Shown in pieces: positions 12,093 through 22,702 of a DNA stretch of 64,000 nucleotides (positions are counted from its first letter, which is position 1; every line of letters begins with the position of its first letter). A model generated the notes under the pieces. It did no database searches, was not told the DNA's origin, and saw only the letters and a list, made by a program, of their open reading frames with translations. Origin of the DNA: Leptobrachium leishanense. Its lineage: Eukaryota; Chordata; Amphibia; Anura; Megophryidae. The stretch is from assembly GCA_009667805.1 (NCBI GenBank), contig CM019067.1:69086997-69150996 (forward strand), written 5' to 3'. The translations under genes were made by a program, and so were the position numbers.

Positions 12093-12911
12093 AAAGCACA
12101 TATCCATCAATAAAAAGCCTGTGAAAAATCGCTATTGTCGCTGCGCTCGCATCCTATTGGTTTTCAAGGTAATCCTTAAAAAACACGATCTGGTAAAGAA
12201 GCTTTTTAGCAACTGAAACTGTTTTCTATCTGTACGGCAATATTCCTGTATATTCTGCAGTCTTCAGGATATTGCAGACACTGCTTCCTTCTCCTACGAT
12301 CGATACCAGGTAACAGAGTTAATAACCCAGGATGCATAAAAGTGAGACAGAGGTCATTTGCATATCCTCCCCAGAATTCCTTGCTGCATATGGGGAATGT
12401 GGCACAGGAACTCTGGGATGCAATTCTTTGAATTGCTGTGATTTGAAAGTGGCTTCTGCAATAATAAACCTACCTAACTAATTATAGCGTGGAGGATATA
12501 TATATATATATATATATAATTATATTTTTTGCCCTGGTGGGAGTTGGTGAATATAAATGTTGATATCATCCTGCGCTAAATCAAACTGTCGGAATAAGAT
12601 GATATAACAGAAGGATTATACTGCAGACTGTCACATTAAAACGTGACCATGATGTTGATGTATATTGATAATGGATAATTGATAATGGCAACTGGACTAT
12701 CGCTCACCAGGAGTGGCCTCAGATGGGGATAATTTTCTGCGATCAGGGGGTGGTCAATTCCTTGTAGTGGATGTGATCGTCATTCTGATGCTTCGTCGTA
12801 TGTTTAGGTCACTAAGGCCATAAAGGACGTTTGATGGTTTCTTTTTTCTTAGCCTTACTCGACCAAATATACATGGGGGGGAGAGAAACGAAGGATAAAA
12901 TTAAAACTGCA
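12093..12911 (+). other. MRPS28 downstream intron, start
   Basis: Presumed intron 2. A segment at 12340-12430 resembles 11480-11590 (both contain a 'gcatatggggaatgt' motif), indicating an interspersed repeat copied on both sides of the exon. A TA microsatellite lies at 12498-12520. No coding sequence was recognised. Confidence 0.45.
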
Positions 12912-12915
12912 TTAA

Positions 12916-13660
12916 CCCTTTCACTGCTGGACCATTTTCCCCTCTGTGTGCTGAGCTAATTTTTACTGTTTTTACTCGTTTAAATGCGATTTAAAGTCAC
13001 GTTTTATTGTACGACCCAGACATGTTATTTATCCTGTTTTTTTTCGGCAGATTCATAATCTATCATTATTATATGTAACGTCATGCCCTGCCAGAATGTT
13101 ATAACAAAAAATGTAAAAAAAATTAGAACTTCCAATCATCTACAGCGTGTAAAATATATATATTTTTTCACATGTTATCATCCTAGCCTTTGCGGTTATA
13201 TATTCTATGGGGTGCACTTGTTGAGAAATTTAGAAATGGGACCTCGTTACTTTTATTTTTCTGAGAAATTACGTGATTTTAGCTACAACTGGAAAAAAAA
13301 AGAAGAGAATAGTTATTGCAGACTGTGCCCTTCCCAGCGGGGCCTGCTTTTGCATTTTTTTTAATGCCGGCCAATCGGGAGGGAGAGGGGTCCAAAGGAC
13401 CCCCCTCCCTTTCAGGCTCTCTTCCAGCAGTGCCAGGGGGCACCTTAAAATGATGTCATTGTGCCCGTCGCGATGCCGTCAGTGCGCCGGGAGGGGTTTA
13501 AAAGCGGGGTCTGACTTCAGGAAGTTGGACCACGCCGGGACCCTGGTGAGAGAGAGGCAAGTATAGGGAGGGATACCCCCGAGAGCAGATGACATGTGGG
13601 GAACGTCCTATAGCGGGGAATCCCTATGACATTCCCCTCACGTCGTCTGCATTGAAAGGG
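12916..13660. mobile_element. TTAA-flanked DNA transposon, non-autonomous
   Basis: The element is bounded by TTAA at 12912-12915 and 13661-13664. Its ends are short inverted repeats CCCTTTCACTGC on the left and GCATTGAAAGGG on the right. There is no transposase frame. TTAA duplications are typical of piggyBac and Kolobok/T2 elements. The left 150 bp, including 'gtgtgctgagct', recurs at 47540-47640, where a larger copy is interrupted by other insertions. Confidence 0.75.
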
Positions 13661-14590
13661 TTAAACCTACACCTTTCAGCCACATTAAAGTATAGCTAGG
13701 TGTAGGCATTTTAGTCACCTCGCCGTCTTTAGGTTTGACAAGTACTTGGCAATGGAAAGAAACAAGGACTTACTGAGGTTTGCTCAATCCCTTGGCCTTG
13801 TTCCTCTTCTCTGGAGGAAGAGTGGCACCTCGCTTCGTCTCATCGCAAGCTCTGGATCTTTGCGGCCGTCGTGTCGGTGCCAGAGGATTATTACGGTCAA
13901 GTGTCTCACTTTAGAAACACCCAACCGTAAACGGCAAGACGTCGCTATTTGTCTTAAATGTCAGGGTGGCTCCTGTATCCTTCATGGAAATGAACAGAGG
14001 AACACAAAGAGACTGCCAAAAAAACCGCCGTTACCTGTGCGTCTCAGACCAGAGATGCCTGCGTATCGCTTTATAGACCTTTTACTAGCGGCTCCTGCTT
14101 ATTTTAATGGCTTATCTGCCGATGTGAAGCCCAGGCCAGGTCAGAGGATATTCATGTCGTAACAATGGACATGACCCACCGACTGCCATTGATTTGTCGT
14201 CTCCTACCATGATAAAATGAGAATGGGAACCTGCCATGTCCTTCATTCAATACCCGGGACACGGCACTAATGTAGCTAAAAGAATAAAATACATACCAAC
14301 CTATAAAAATATAGGAGAAAGCAGCTTCTCCAATTTTTTTGTGGAAGGGGATTTTCAGGAAGCCGATATGATCAAATATCTTTGGTTTTCAGTGCTTGAC
14401 AGCTTTGTTATTATAATTGACCTTTTTTGTGATTATTATCCCTCCCCTCTTTTCAGACAAGAGCTACTATTGTACGGTTGCTTAAAATCAACAAAACAAA
14501 TTTGTAGCGCCTGACTGAAAAAGAAAAAAAAAGAACCGCTTGTATCTGTAAACATGCACGTTTCTCATTAGACGTTACTGATTTCTTGCT
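13661..14590. other. No gene recognised; 138-codon open frame without family match
   Basis: An open frame at 13746-14162 (+) was examined. It starts MAMERNKDLLRF, has no domain I can name, no flanking splice logic and no repeat of its composition elsewhere. I treat it as chance or decayed repeat sequence. The rest is AT-rich intron. Confidence 0.35.
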
Positions 14591-14594
14591 TTAA

Positions 14595-14974
14595 AGTGAC
14601 ATTAAACCCTCAGAATTTTTTAACCTAAACCAATACTGTAATGTGTGCCTTACTGTAATCCATGGTTGTTTTCCTTCCCTTTGCTGTTCTTCCTTTTAAA
14701 TCCGTATCTCTTCTCATACTGGGGGAGAACTTCCTTTTGCAGCTGGCTGCCACTTCCTGTAATACCGGCTCAGGTTGCAAACCTATACACAGACACTATG
14801 TATCCATTCCAGAGACAAGGCAGTCTGCTGAAACAGGAAGCTCTCCCCTAGCATGAGAAGAGATAAGGATTTAAAAGGAAGAGCAGCAAAGAGAAGGAAA
14901 ACTACCATGGATTACAGTAAATCACACATTACAGTATTGTTTTATGTTAAAAAATCTGAGGGTTTAACGTCACT
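14595..14974. mobile_element. Palindromic TTAA element, T2/Kolobok-like MITE
   Basis: TTAA occurs at 14591-14594 and 14975-14978. The termini AGTGACATTAAACCCTCAGA and the inverted partner (AGTGACGTTAAACCCTCAGA) match with one change. The inverted arms run for more than 100 bp each, including 'ccatggttgttttcc' and its complement near 14905, around a 150-bp centre. The TTAAAGTGACA start is reminiscent of amphibian T2-type MITEs, which is my recollection of that family. Confidence 0.85.
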
Positions 14975-14978
14975 TTAA

Positions 14979-16009
14979 GTGTTCCTCGTGTAGCTGTCAT
15001 GTATACATTACATTTGGAGCAGGTGGTAATGGTCATTTATTGAGTCGCTGTTCTGAAACACTGTCCGCCTCCCGAACCCAAAATATTAAAGGGGTTATTC
15101 TTCAAACACCAGTGAAAATCTCCGTGGAAGCAATGCTGACAAATTCCGACATTCCACCAGCAAGGGATGCAAACAACTACAGGAGAAGATTCACTCTGAA
15201 GCTTCTCCTGCCACTGTTCATATCTTTCTTCTGAGAAATGACGCCATTAGTTGCTGTTGCAAAAATGGTGATTTTCTTTTCTTTTCTTCCACCAGCGCTT
15301 GATGAATCGCCCCCACCCCCCATTGGTCTCTACATCTCTTCTCATAGGAAAGCAAGGCTATTTTCTTGTGTCCCAAACTAGATCCAATCAGCACGCAACC
15401 TCTGAATCTAAGGGATTTCTTTCTCTGCACACAGCCCCTGCACTCAGAAACGAACTCGTAATGAGAACCGTTATCTTTTACACGGGTTCATAAATCATTG
15501 CAATTTCGAAGGAGGGGGGGGGTGGAGGTTTTTTTTTTTTTTTTGAGCCGTGTGCTTTATTTCCTGCACTCCTATCACAGAATAATAGGTAAGGGTGTTT
15601 CCGCTTTGTTACAAAGTGGTTTAGTTTTGTGCAATTTATATATTGTTCCCCTGTGCTGCCCAGGTGCGCTTCAGCTCTGATATCCCTCAGGGGTGGATCT
15701 CACATCAGTCTTAAAGATCATTGTGTTATCTTGTCCTTTGAGATGTCACTGTTTTTACTCTCCTCGATCCAGCCAATGGTGCTGCCATGTTTTGCCAACA
15801 TGAGGGCCGTCACATGGTGATGCGCAGTTGGCCCACGTTGGTGGCTTATCCGGTGCACAGACTGAGCGGATGGCTGTCCTGTAGTGATGACACTCCGCAC
15901 AGGGCAGTCACTCTCCCCTGTGGCATGCCGCAGGGATGCGAGGAACAGGGAAACTTGACAGAGATTAACACCCTTTTTTTAATTAAAAATGTTCATCTGT
16001 CAAATGAGT
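14979..16009. other. Presumed intron, no gene seen
   Basis: Unique-looking sequence with a poly-T tract (15529-15544) and a G-homopolymer. No splice-bounded conserved frame and no recognisable transposon ends. Confidence 0.4.
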
Positions 16010-16262
16010 AGTGTTGCCAGATCAGCCATGTTTTCCTGGACACACATAATTTATTCATGTTGATGGGCAGTGCATGAAAAATGCCACCAAGCCGTATCTA
16101 TAATCCATACGCTGCAGTTAAGGAATTCCAGGTGACCTGCTGTGAGTTCCTTCCTGCAGTATATGAATTATACATGTTGCAGGGCAGCACTTTTCCCTGT
16201 GCTCCCCTTCTGTATGAAGTAATAATATGTGTCCAGGAAAACATGGCCGACCTGGCAACTCT
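16010..16262. mobile_element. Palindromic MITE, GTTGCCAGATC family, copy 1
   Basis: The left end reads GTTGCCAGATCAGCCATG, then TTTTCCTGGACAC. The right end is its inverted partner, GTGTCCAGGAAAACATGG, then CCGACCTGGCAAC. The arms are about 30 bp, with further weaker pairing inside ('gttgcagggcagc' against an inner segment). A second copy lies at about 28033-28285. No target duplication could be fixed with confidence. Confidence 0.7.
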
Positions 16263-17458
16263 ACAAATGAGCCCAACTTGTGTGGTCATGGCAGAGTCAC
16301 TTTAGGCCCCGTTCACACTGTGTGATTTTTAGCACGACGTTGCAGCGACGTATGTATTACTATGCAAATAAGAAACTCTTATCTCTGGATTCCCCCCCCC
16401 CCGCCCCCCAGGACACGTCATCAGGGTGACGGATCATCTGAAAGCAGATGTAGTATTGGTCGTATTTGCATAGCAAAATATTACATTTTTGACATCTTGA
16501 AAAGAGCCAAACTCAGAATCTGCCATCGGGGCAGCAGGAGCAGCAGTTGTGACGACCCTTGCTTCATCTGTGCAGTATATTTCCAGGATGTGCTAACGCA
16601 TACGGCATGTGCTGCACGTTCTCAGCATGTACCTTGGCACTGCGTTTGTGCCATGTGCCAAAGTCGTGCCAAGATAAAGAAAGCCGTTCTGCAGCGGGAT
16701 AATCCGCCGAAGGTACGTTGTGTGTTGAAATGCTTGACATAATTATTTTTGATATTAATTTCCAAGGAGAGACATCTTGACAGGCTCCACGAAAAGCAAT
16801 TTTCTTGCCTCCTTATGCCCGACGCTTTAAATTCAGTCTCGGGAGTTATTGCATGACCTCACTTCAGGAAATTTATTTATTTTTCGTCTCTTAATTCTTG
16901 TGGATGAAACTTGTTTCTCCGTTTCAGGAAGATGTATCTTTGTACATTTTCGTTTTGTGTTTTTTTTTTATATAAATCATTGTCGCATTTTTTGTGTTCT
17001 GAGCCCCCGGTCCTCTAACCTTAATAGTCTGGCAGCTTTAACCAAAACACTTCCTTGTCAAGAACAATTATCCAAATGTGGATCAACTCCTTGACAGCTG
17101 TATAAATAAAGTATATTGGTCGGTGAAAGGGGATTATCGAGTCGTGACACATCCAACAAAGTTCTCGCAACGTTTGCAAACCGATGGAATAACGTCTTGA
17201 CACGTTGAACAATCTTTCCTTTGAAAAAGACGTTTGTCTGTTCGGCTTCTTTCATTTTTACTTAAAATCTTTAGTGTTTTTTTCTCATTGTGAGAAACCT
17301 GCATTAGTGACGCTGTAGTTGGATTTTGTCACATATTTCAAGACATTACTGTAAATCACACGTTCCCTGACTTCTTAAATATTTTTTCTTTTGCAGAATC
17401 TCATTTTTCCTACATTTTGTACCTGGGGGTGTTATTAGTTTTTATATATTTTGTATTC
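16263..17458. other. Presumed intron, no gene seen
   Basis: At 16308-16345 there is a fragment starting 'aggccccgttcacactg', the typical outer end of the palindromic 3-bp-TSD elements listed elsewhere. An open frame at 16362-16742 has no recognisable domain. Remaining sequence is AT-rich. Confidence 0.35.
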
Positions 17459-17460
17459 TA

Positions 17461-17938
17461 GACTCCCTGGACCCCCAAAAGTCACACACTTGTTCGTTGG
17501 ACCACATTTTGCTTTAATTACAGCATGTATTCATCGTGGCATTGTTTCGATAAGCTCATGCAATGTCACAGCATTTATTTCTGTCCACAGTTCCATTAAT
17601 TTGTTGCCAAGATCTTGGGAGAGTCGCAGCGCTGCGTAAAGTCTTCTCCAGCACATTATCCCAAAGATCCTCAATGAGGTTAAGGTCTGGACTGTGTGGT
17701 GGCCAATCCATGTGTGAAAATGATGCCTCATGCTCCCTGAACCACTCTTGCATAATCTGAGCCTGATGAAACCTGGCATTGCCATCTTGGAATATGCCCG
17801 CTGTGCCATCAGGGAAGAAAAGGCCCGTTGATGGAAAAACCTGCTCATTCAGGGAGTCACATGACCTAATTTTCTGGGCACATAATGTTGCATCATAACA
17901 GGTTTGTACAGGGTGGGAACTTTTTTGGCCAGGCAGTG
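17461..17938 (-). mobile_element. Internally deleted Tc1 element with transposase C-terminus
   Basis: The element is bounded by TA (17459-17460, 17939-17940). The right end, read inward, is CACTGCCTGGCCAAAAAAGT and the left end is the diverged partner GACTCCCTGGACCCCCAAAA. On the minus strand it retains the transposase tail: [19 protein letters not shown], then [18 protein letters not shown], the block holding the catalytic Glu. The DNA-binding domain and first Asp are gone and the frame is broken. At 478 bp it is a MITE-like relic of a Tc1 lineage different from 4012-5624. Confidence 0.82.
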
Positions 17939-17940
17939 TA

Positions 17941-18599
17941 AATATAACCCCCCCCCCTTCCCAAGAAACTCCAAAAAAAGATTTCTCTTTAGTCTACCCA
18001 GTTTCCTTGGTCATCCATTAGGATGGCAGGCTTCTCTGCTGCTCTTGGGCCATGGAAAGCATTGAAATTACACCATAAACGATTTTGGAAACCCATCATA
18101 GTGACAAAGTAGATCAGGACACTGGAAACCTATTGCCCTATGGGGTAGGAAGGGGTTAAGCCTATAGTTTAGATACATGCAGAAGCTGAGGCACGCTCGA
18201 GTCCCGATCCAGGAGACTGCGGCAGGCACTACAATTGGAGAATGCTGATAAATGTGAGTGGTATTTCGGTTTCATCCAGTCTGGCGTGTGCCCTCTTCTC
18301 TCATCCTCTGCCCTATGGAGGCCTTATATTACGAGTGGTCCCAAAATTTCATGCATTTCATGAATAATTAAGAAATCCTGATCTCTGGTTGATGGGTTTA
18401 TGGGCTTGGGCTTATTAAGTGTGATGGAAATGACGACCACTGGCACTCCCGACGGGCCTAAAAGAGGCAAAACGAGTGCAGTTGGTGTAGGGTCCAAGTT
18501 GCAGAAATCTATATGTATATTATTTAGCATTATTCCGTTTCTTTTGTAATAATTACTTTTCCACATATGATTTCTGAACATCAAGGATTATGGTGCTGC
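17941..18599. other. Presumed intron, no gene seen
   Basis: No recognised frame or transposon terminus. A C-homopolymer lies at 17948-17957. Confidence 0.35.
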
Positions 18600-19568
18600 T
18601 TGACTTTCCTATTTAGGGAAGCCTACCACCCAACTCACTGATACACCTCCTTGCCCCAACCAGATCATCACTCTCGCCTTGCAGTCCGTCAATCTCGCCT
18701 TGCAGTCCGTCAATCTCGCCTTGCAGTCCGTCACTCTCGCCTTGCAGTCCGTCACTCTCGCCTTGCAGTCCGTCACTCTCGCCTTGCAGTCCGTCACTCT
18801 CGCCTTGCAGTCCGTCACTCTCGCCTTGCAGTCCGTCACTCTCGCCTTGCAGTCCGTCACTCTCGCCTTGCAGTCCGTCACTCTCGCCTTGCAGTCCGTC
18901 ACTCTCGCCTTGCAGTCCGTCACACTCTCGCCTTGCAGTCCGTCACTCTCGCCTTGCAGTCCGTCACTCTCGCCTTGCAGTCCGTCACTCTCGCCTTGCA
19001 GTCCGTCACTCTCGCCTTGCAGTCCGTCACTCTCGCCTTGCAGTCCGTCACTCTAGCCTTGCAGTCCGTCACTCTAGCCTTGCAGTCCGTCACTCTAGCC
19101 TTGCAGTCCGTCACTCTCGCCTTGCAGTCCGTCACTCTCGCCTTGCAGTCCGTCACTCTCGCCTTGCAGTCCGTCACTCTCGCCTTGCAGTCCGTCACTC
19201 TCGCCTTGCAGTCCGTCACTCTCGCCTTGCAGTCCGTCACTCTCGCCTTGCAGTCCGTCACTCTAGCCTTGCAGTCCGTCACTCTAGCCTTGCAGTCCGT
19301 CACTCTCGCCTTGCAGTCCGTCACTCTCGCCTTGCAGTCCGTCACTCTCGCCTTGCAGTCCGTCACTCTCGCCTTGCAGTCATCTCCTCCTGTTTCCACC
19401 GCCAACCCTTCTAGATAGTAAGTTCACACAGGAATAGGGCCCTCGTTTCCTCTTGTACTGGTTTATCAAATGTTTTTCAGTCTCAATGTATTGTAACCCT
19501 GTCTATATTGTGCCCATTGTTCAGCGCTGTGGAATATGCTGGCGCTATATAAATATAGAATAATACTG
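18600..19568 (+). mobile_element. L2-like LINE 3' end with expanded minisatellite
   Basis: The sequence starts 'tttagggaagcctaccaccc', matching the end of the LINE coding region at 30862 onward. It then carries the 21-bp array (18665-19381). After that comes the 3' UTR: 'ctcctgtttccacc', 'aatagggccctcgtttcc', 'tgtaaccctgtctat', 'ctggcgctatataaata' and an AATAATA simple tail. Loss of everything upstream fits 5' truncation during target-primed reverse transcription. Confidence 0.8.
18665..19381 (+). repeat. 21-bp minisatellite, about 34 units
   Basis: The unit is CTCGCCTTGCAGTCCGTCA plus CT. Because 21 is a multiple of 3, all frames stay open, giving a heptad-like reading LALQSVT on the plus strand and TDCKARV on the minus strand; neither is a credible protein. 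Early units read GTCAATCTCGCC. One unit near 18920 has 2 extra bases (CACACT). Units with CTAGCC cluster as three in a row (about 19051-19110) and two in a row (about 19262-19301), which suggests block duplication within the array. Confidence 0.95.
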
Positions 19569-19718
19569 TGTGATGCTGGAGTTGATAGCAGAATCGCATT
19601 TGGCTTTAAGTAATCAGTCTATTTACATTTTTTTTGCTCTGTCATTGATGTTGATTTGTAGGATGGGATCATGAATATTTTGGTTTGGGATATCAGTCCT
19701 AATCCTTATTCTTTTCTT
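19569..19718. other. Short intronic spacer
   Basis: Separates the L2-like tail from the large inverted repeat. No feature seen. Confidence 0.4.
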
Positions 19719-20381
19719 TAATGGAAAAATGTGGTGACAGTCCGCGCTTCCCTCTTTTTTTCCTTTCCTTTTCTCCCCCTGAAATCTTGGTCGAGGATCT
19801 TCTTTAAGCAGTTAATTGCTTTCTTTTATGCAGTCCTCAATTCTCAAGATATATGGGGATAGAAATGAGAAACATAGTGTGATCCATAAAAACACATCCA
19901 AGTCCCCAAAATACAATAGTTCAACTCACATTTGGAGGTGTCATAAATCAGACACTAGATGTATCTCACAACCGATATTTTTTAGGAGATATCGGGCTCC
20001 CCTTTTCCTCCTCTGTCCGATGATGTTGCTCCAAATGAAAAAATAAGGTTGCAGGATATCGGATGTTGGAGCAACATCATCGGACAGAGGAGGAAAAGGG
20101 GAGCCCGATAACTCCTAAAAAATATCGGTTGTGAGATACATCTAGTGTCTGATTTATGACACCTCCAAATGTGAGTTGAACTATTGTATTTTGGGGACTT
20201 GGATGTGTTTTTATGGATCACACTATGTTTCTCATTTCTATCCCCATATATCTTGAGAATTGAGGACTGCATAAAAGAAAGCAATTAACTGCTTAAAGAA
20301 GATCCTCGACCAAGATTTCAGGGGGAGAAAAGGAAAGGAAAAAAAGAGGGAAGCGCGGACTGTCACCACATTTTTCCATTA
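19719..20381. repeat. Near-perfect 316-bp inverted repeat (foldback element)
   Basis: Arm 19719-20034 and arm 20066-20381 are the same length and almost perfect reverse complements. The one difference I noticed is within 'ggagatatcgggctcc' (left) versus the complement of 'ggagcccgataactcc' (right). The 31-bp spacer is 20035-20065. Each arm gives the same chance frame (MLSFMQSSILKIYGDRN...), which is why identical peptides appear on opposite strands. The ends read TAATGGAAAAATGTGG. No target duplication is convincing. Confidence 0.93.
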
Positions 20382-20606
20382 TTGACTCTTTCTGGTGGTT
20401 GGAGGTGAACTATCAGTGTGTGAACCATCTGCTGCTGACTTTTTTAACTGCAATTTAATGCTCTATGTCCTTTGGACTTAAGAATAGTTTGTGTACAAAC
20501 AGCATTGTTTAACTATATCCATTAGGGGGCGCCAGATACTTGTCTATTCTGTGTTATTCTTTTCTTTATTGTTGATGTGAATGAGCTTACGATACATACT
20601 CTATAT

Positions 20607-20791
20607 CAGTGTTTCCCAACCGCCGTCCTCAAGTTCCCCTAACAGGCCAGGTTTTAAGGATCACCTTGTGGAAATGCAGGCTGAATCCTGCAATCACTGA
20701 GCAGCAAATCAGATCACCTGTGCTATGCTTCACATATCTGGCAAACCTGACCTGTTAGGGGGGACCTGAGGCCCGCGGTTGGGAAGCACTG
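20607..20791. mobile_element. hAT-type MITE, CAGTGTTTCCCAACC family, copy 1
   Basis: The ends are CAGTGTTTCCCAACCGCC and the partner GGCCCGCGGTTGGGAAGCACTG. The centre contains 'ctgaatcctgcaatcactga'. The same centre occurs at about 45556-45690 and 51540-51712, so this is a dispersed family. An 8-bp duplication is not visible here. Confidence 0.75.
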
Positions 20792-20799
20792 CTGCTGTA

Positions 20800-21634
20800 T
20801 AGTTGACATTATCAGAGCTATATGCACTAGAGACGGGTTAGTGTTTTTATACACTAGTCTTGTCACTTTGTTTCTTTTTTCTTGGCTGGATTATTGTGAT
20901 GTGGATTGTTAGTATCTGTGTACTTTGTGTATTTTGTTTCTTGGCTGCTTCTAATCTGGGGCCAATGTTAATTACTTTGTCTAATAAAGTTTAAGTTTTA
21001 TTTCTACTCCCTGGGGATGTCGGAGCTGCGCTCTCTGGTCTGGATCAGGGCGTTGCAGCTAGTTGTATGCATTGAAATTCAAGTTCAATTGGCCATTTAC
21101 CTAAACTGTGCAGCATACCGCCACGGGTTGGAGATGCATGCATGATGCACAACCGCACTGTAGTCCATCAGTTTTCCTCACTTTGCACAACTCCTCCTGA
21201 TTAACGGGTTGCTGTGGAGGTGAATTTGTAATTGCTGCATAGGGATTTAATAATTTGGTTTTCTATTCACAGTTGCACGTTTTCTCGCAGTGTCCTGACT
21301 GCTCAGTCCTCCTTTCCCCCTCTTATCTTGATATGGTCTGCGTTGCGAGTAGACTGCAGGATCCAACCCTCTCGACTAGGCTTGATGTCCTCTTAAATGT
21401 TCTAGTCTTTGCATTGAAACAACGTCCTCATCTGAAATGACACTGTCCACACAAGGATCGATCACATTAAACCACGGTGAAGATTGCTAATATCTATCAT
21501 TGCGTAATGAGAGATTCTGTCTGTACCTCTCCTCTCGTACCACCGAGCGCCTACATCAATCCGTGCTCTGGGCTTTATTCAAAGGCTGAGTTTATATGAA
21601 CGCCGACAGCCTCTGTTCAATAAAAAATTTTTTA
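20800..21634. other. Presumed intron, no gene seen
   Basis: An open frame at 21255-21440 lacks any recognisable domain. No transposon termini were found. Confidence 0.35.
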
Positions 21635-21642
21635 TTTAGGCC

Positions 21643-22694
21643 TAGGGTTGCACCGATACCGATACTAGTATCGCTGCCGATACCGGGTACTGCAGGAGTA
21701 CTTGGTACTCGTGCAGTACCCCCGATATTTCCCCTGATACCGGAAGCCGGCATTGAGCCGGCTTGCCGGCATCCGAGGGGCTGGGGCGGCTGTCCGAATG
21801 CTCTATCGGCATTCAGACAGGCCCTGCAGCTGCTCTCCGCGATCATACTTGCCTTCCTGAGCGATGCCGGTAAAGTCTTCGTGTGTGCGCTCGTTGGAAG
21901 GCCCCCAGCCGCGATCACATGGTCCCACGTGAGTGCGGCGGGGGGCCTCCCAACGAGAGTACGCGCGGAAACTTTCCCGGCGTCGCTCAGGAAGGCAAGT
22001 ATGATCGCGGAGAGCAGCTGCAGGGCCTGTCTGAATGCCGATAGAGCATTCGGACAGCCGCCATCGGCATTCAGACAGGCCCTGCAGCTGCTCTCCGCGA
22101 TCATACTTGTCTTCCTGAGCGACGCCGGGAAAGTTTCCGTGTGTACTCTCGTTGGAAGGCCCCCAGCCGCACTCACGTGGGACCATGTGATCGCGGCTGG
22201 GGGCCTTCCAACGAGCGCACGCACGAAGACTTTACTGGCATCGCTCAGTAAGGCAAGTATGAACGCGGAGAGCTCCAGGTGCCAGGTGAGCTGGCGGAAA
22301 TATCCATGAGCTGGCGGAAATAGCTACGAGAGCTGGGGCATTTCTATGAGAGCTGGGGGTATATACATGAGAGCTGGCGGCATTCTGTGTGTATATATAT
22401 ATCTCGGGGGGTATATACATGAGAGCTGGCGGCATTCTGTGTGTATATATATATATATATCTCGGGGTATATACATGTGAGCTGGGGGCATTCTGTGTAT
22501 ATATATATATATATATCTATATATCTCGGGGGGTATATACATGTGAGCTGGGGGCATTTTTATATGAGGTCTGTTCTTATTGGAAAGCGTTCACATGACA
22601 TAAAATAAAAGTATTGGTACTCGGTATCGGTGACTACTTGAAAAAAGTATCGGTACTCGTACTCGGTCTTAAAAGTGGTATCGGTGCATCCCTA
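21643..22694. mobile_element. Non-autonomous hAT element (family A) copy 2
   Basis: The element is 1052 bp with ends TAGGGTTGCACCGATACCGA and the inverted GGTATCGGTGCATCCCTA. The exact 8-bp duplication TTTAGGCC is at 21635-21642 and 22695-22702. The left half is a large GC-rich set of inverted repeats around 'gcgatcatacttgccttcct' and 'acgagcgcacg'; repeated halves produce matching chance frames on both strands. The right half has a short irregular array of 'gagctggcggaaatatcc' units followed by TATA-rich tracts (22390-22530). There is no transposase. Confidence 0.92.
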
Positions 22695-22702
22695 TTTAGG
22701 CC

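Noticed and set aside
13746..14162. 138-codon frame, possible exon
   Set aside because: No domain recognised, no acceptor/donor pair that makes sense, and no relation to MRPS28.
18651..19418. 255-codon plus-strand frame with LALQSVT heptads and its minus-strand mirror
   Set aside because: It is the 21-bp minisatellite read in an always-open phase. No start context, no unique domain, and the mirror strand is equally open.
19816..20284. Duplicate small gene on opposite strands (MLSFMQSSILKIYGDRN...)
   Set aside because: The two peptides are the two arms of the 316-bp inverted repeat. The frame has no domain and runs into the loop.
21592..22309. 237-codon plus and 210-codon minus frames that resemble each other
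   Set aside because: They arise from GC-rich inverted repeats inside hAT copy 2. The similarity of plus and minus peptides is due to the inversion.
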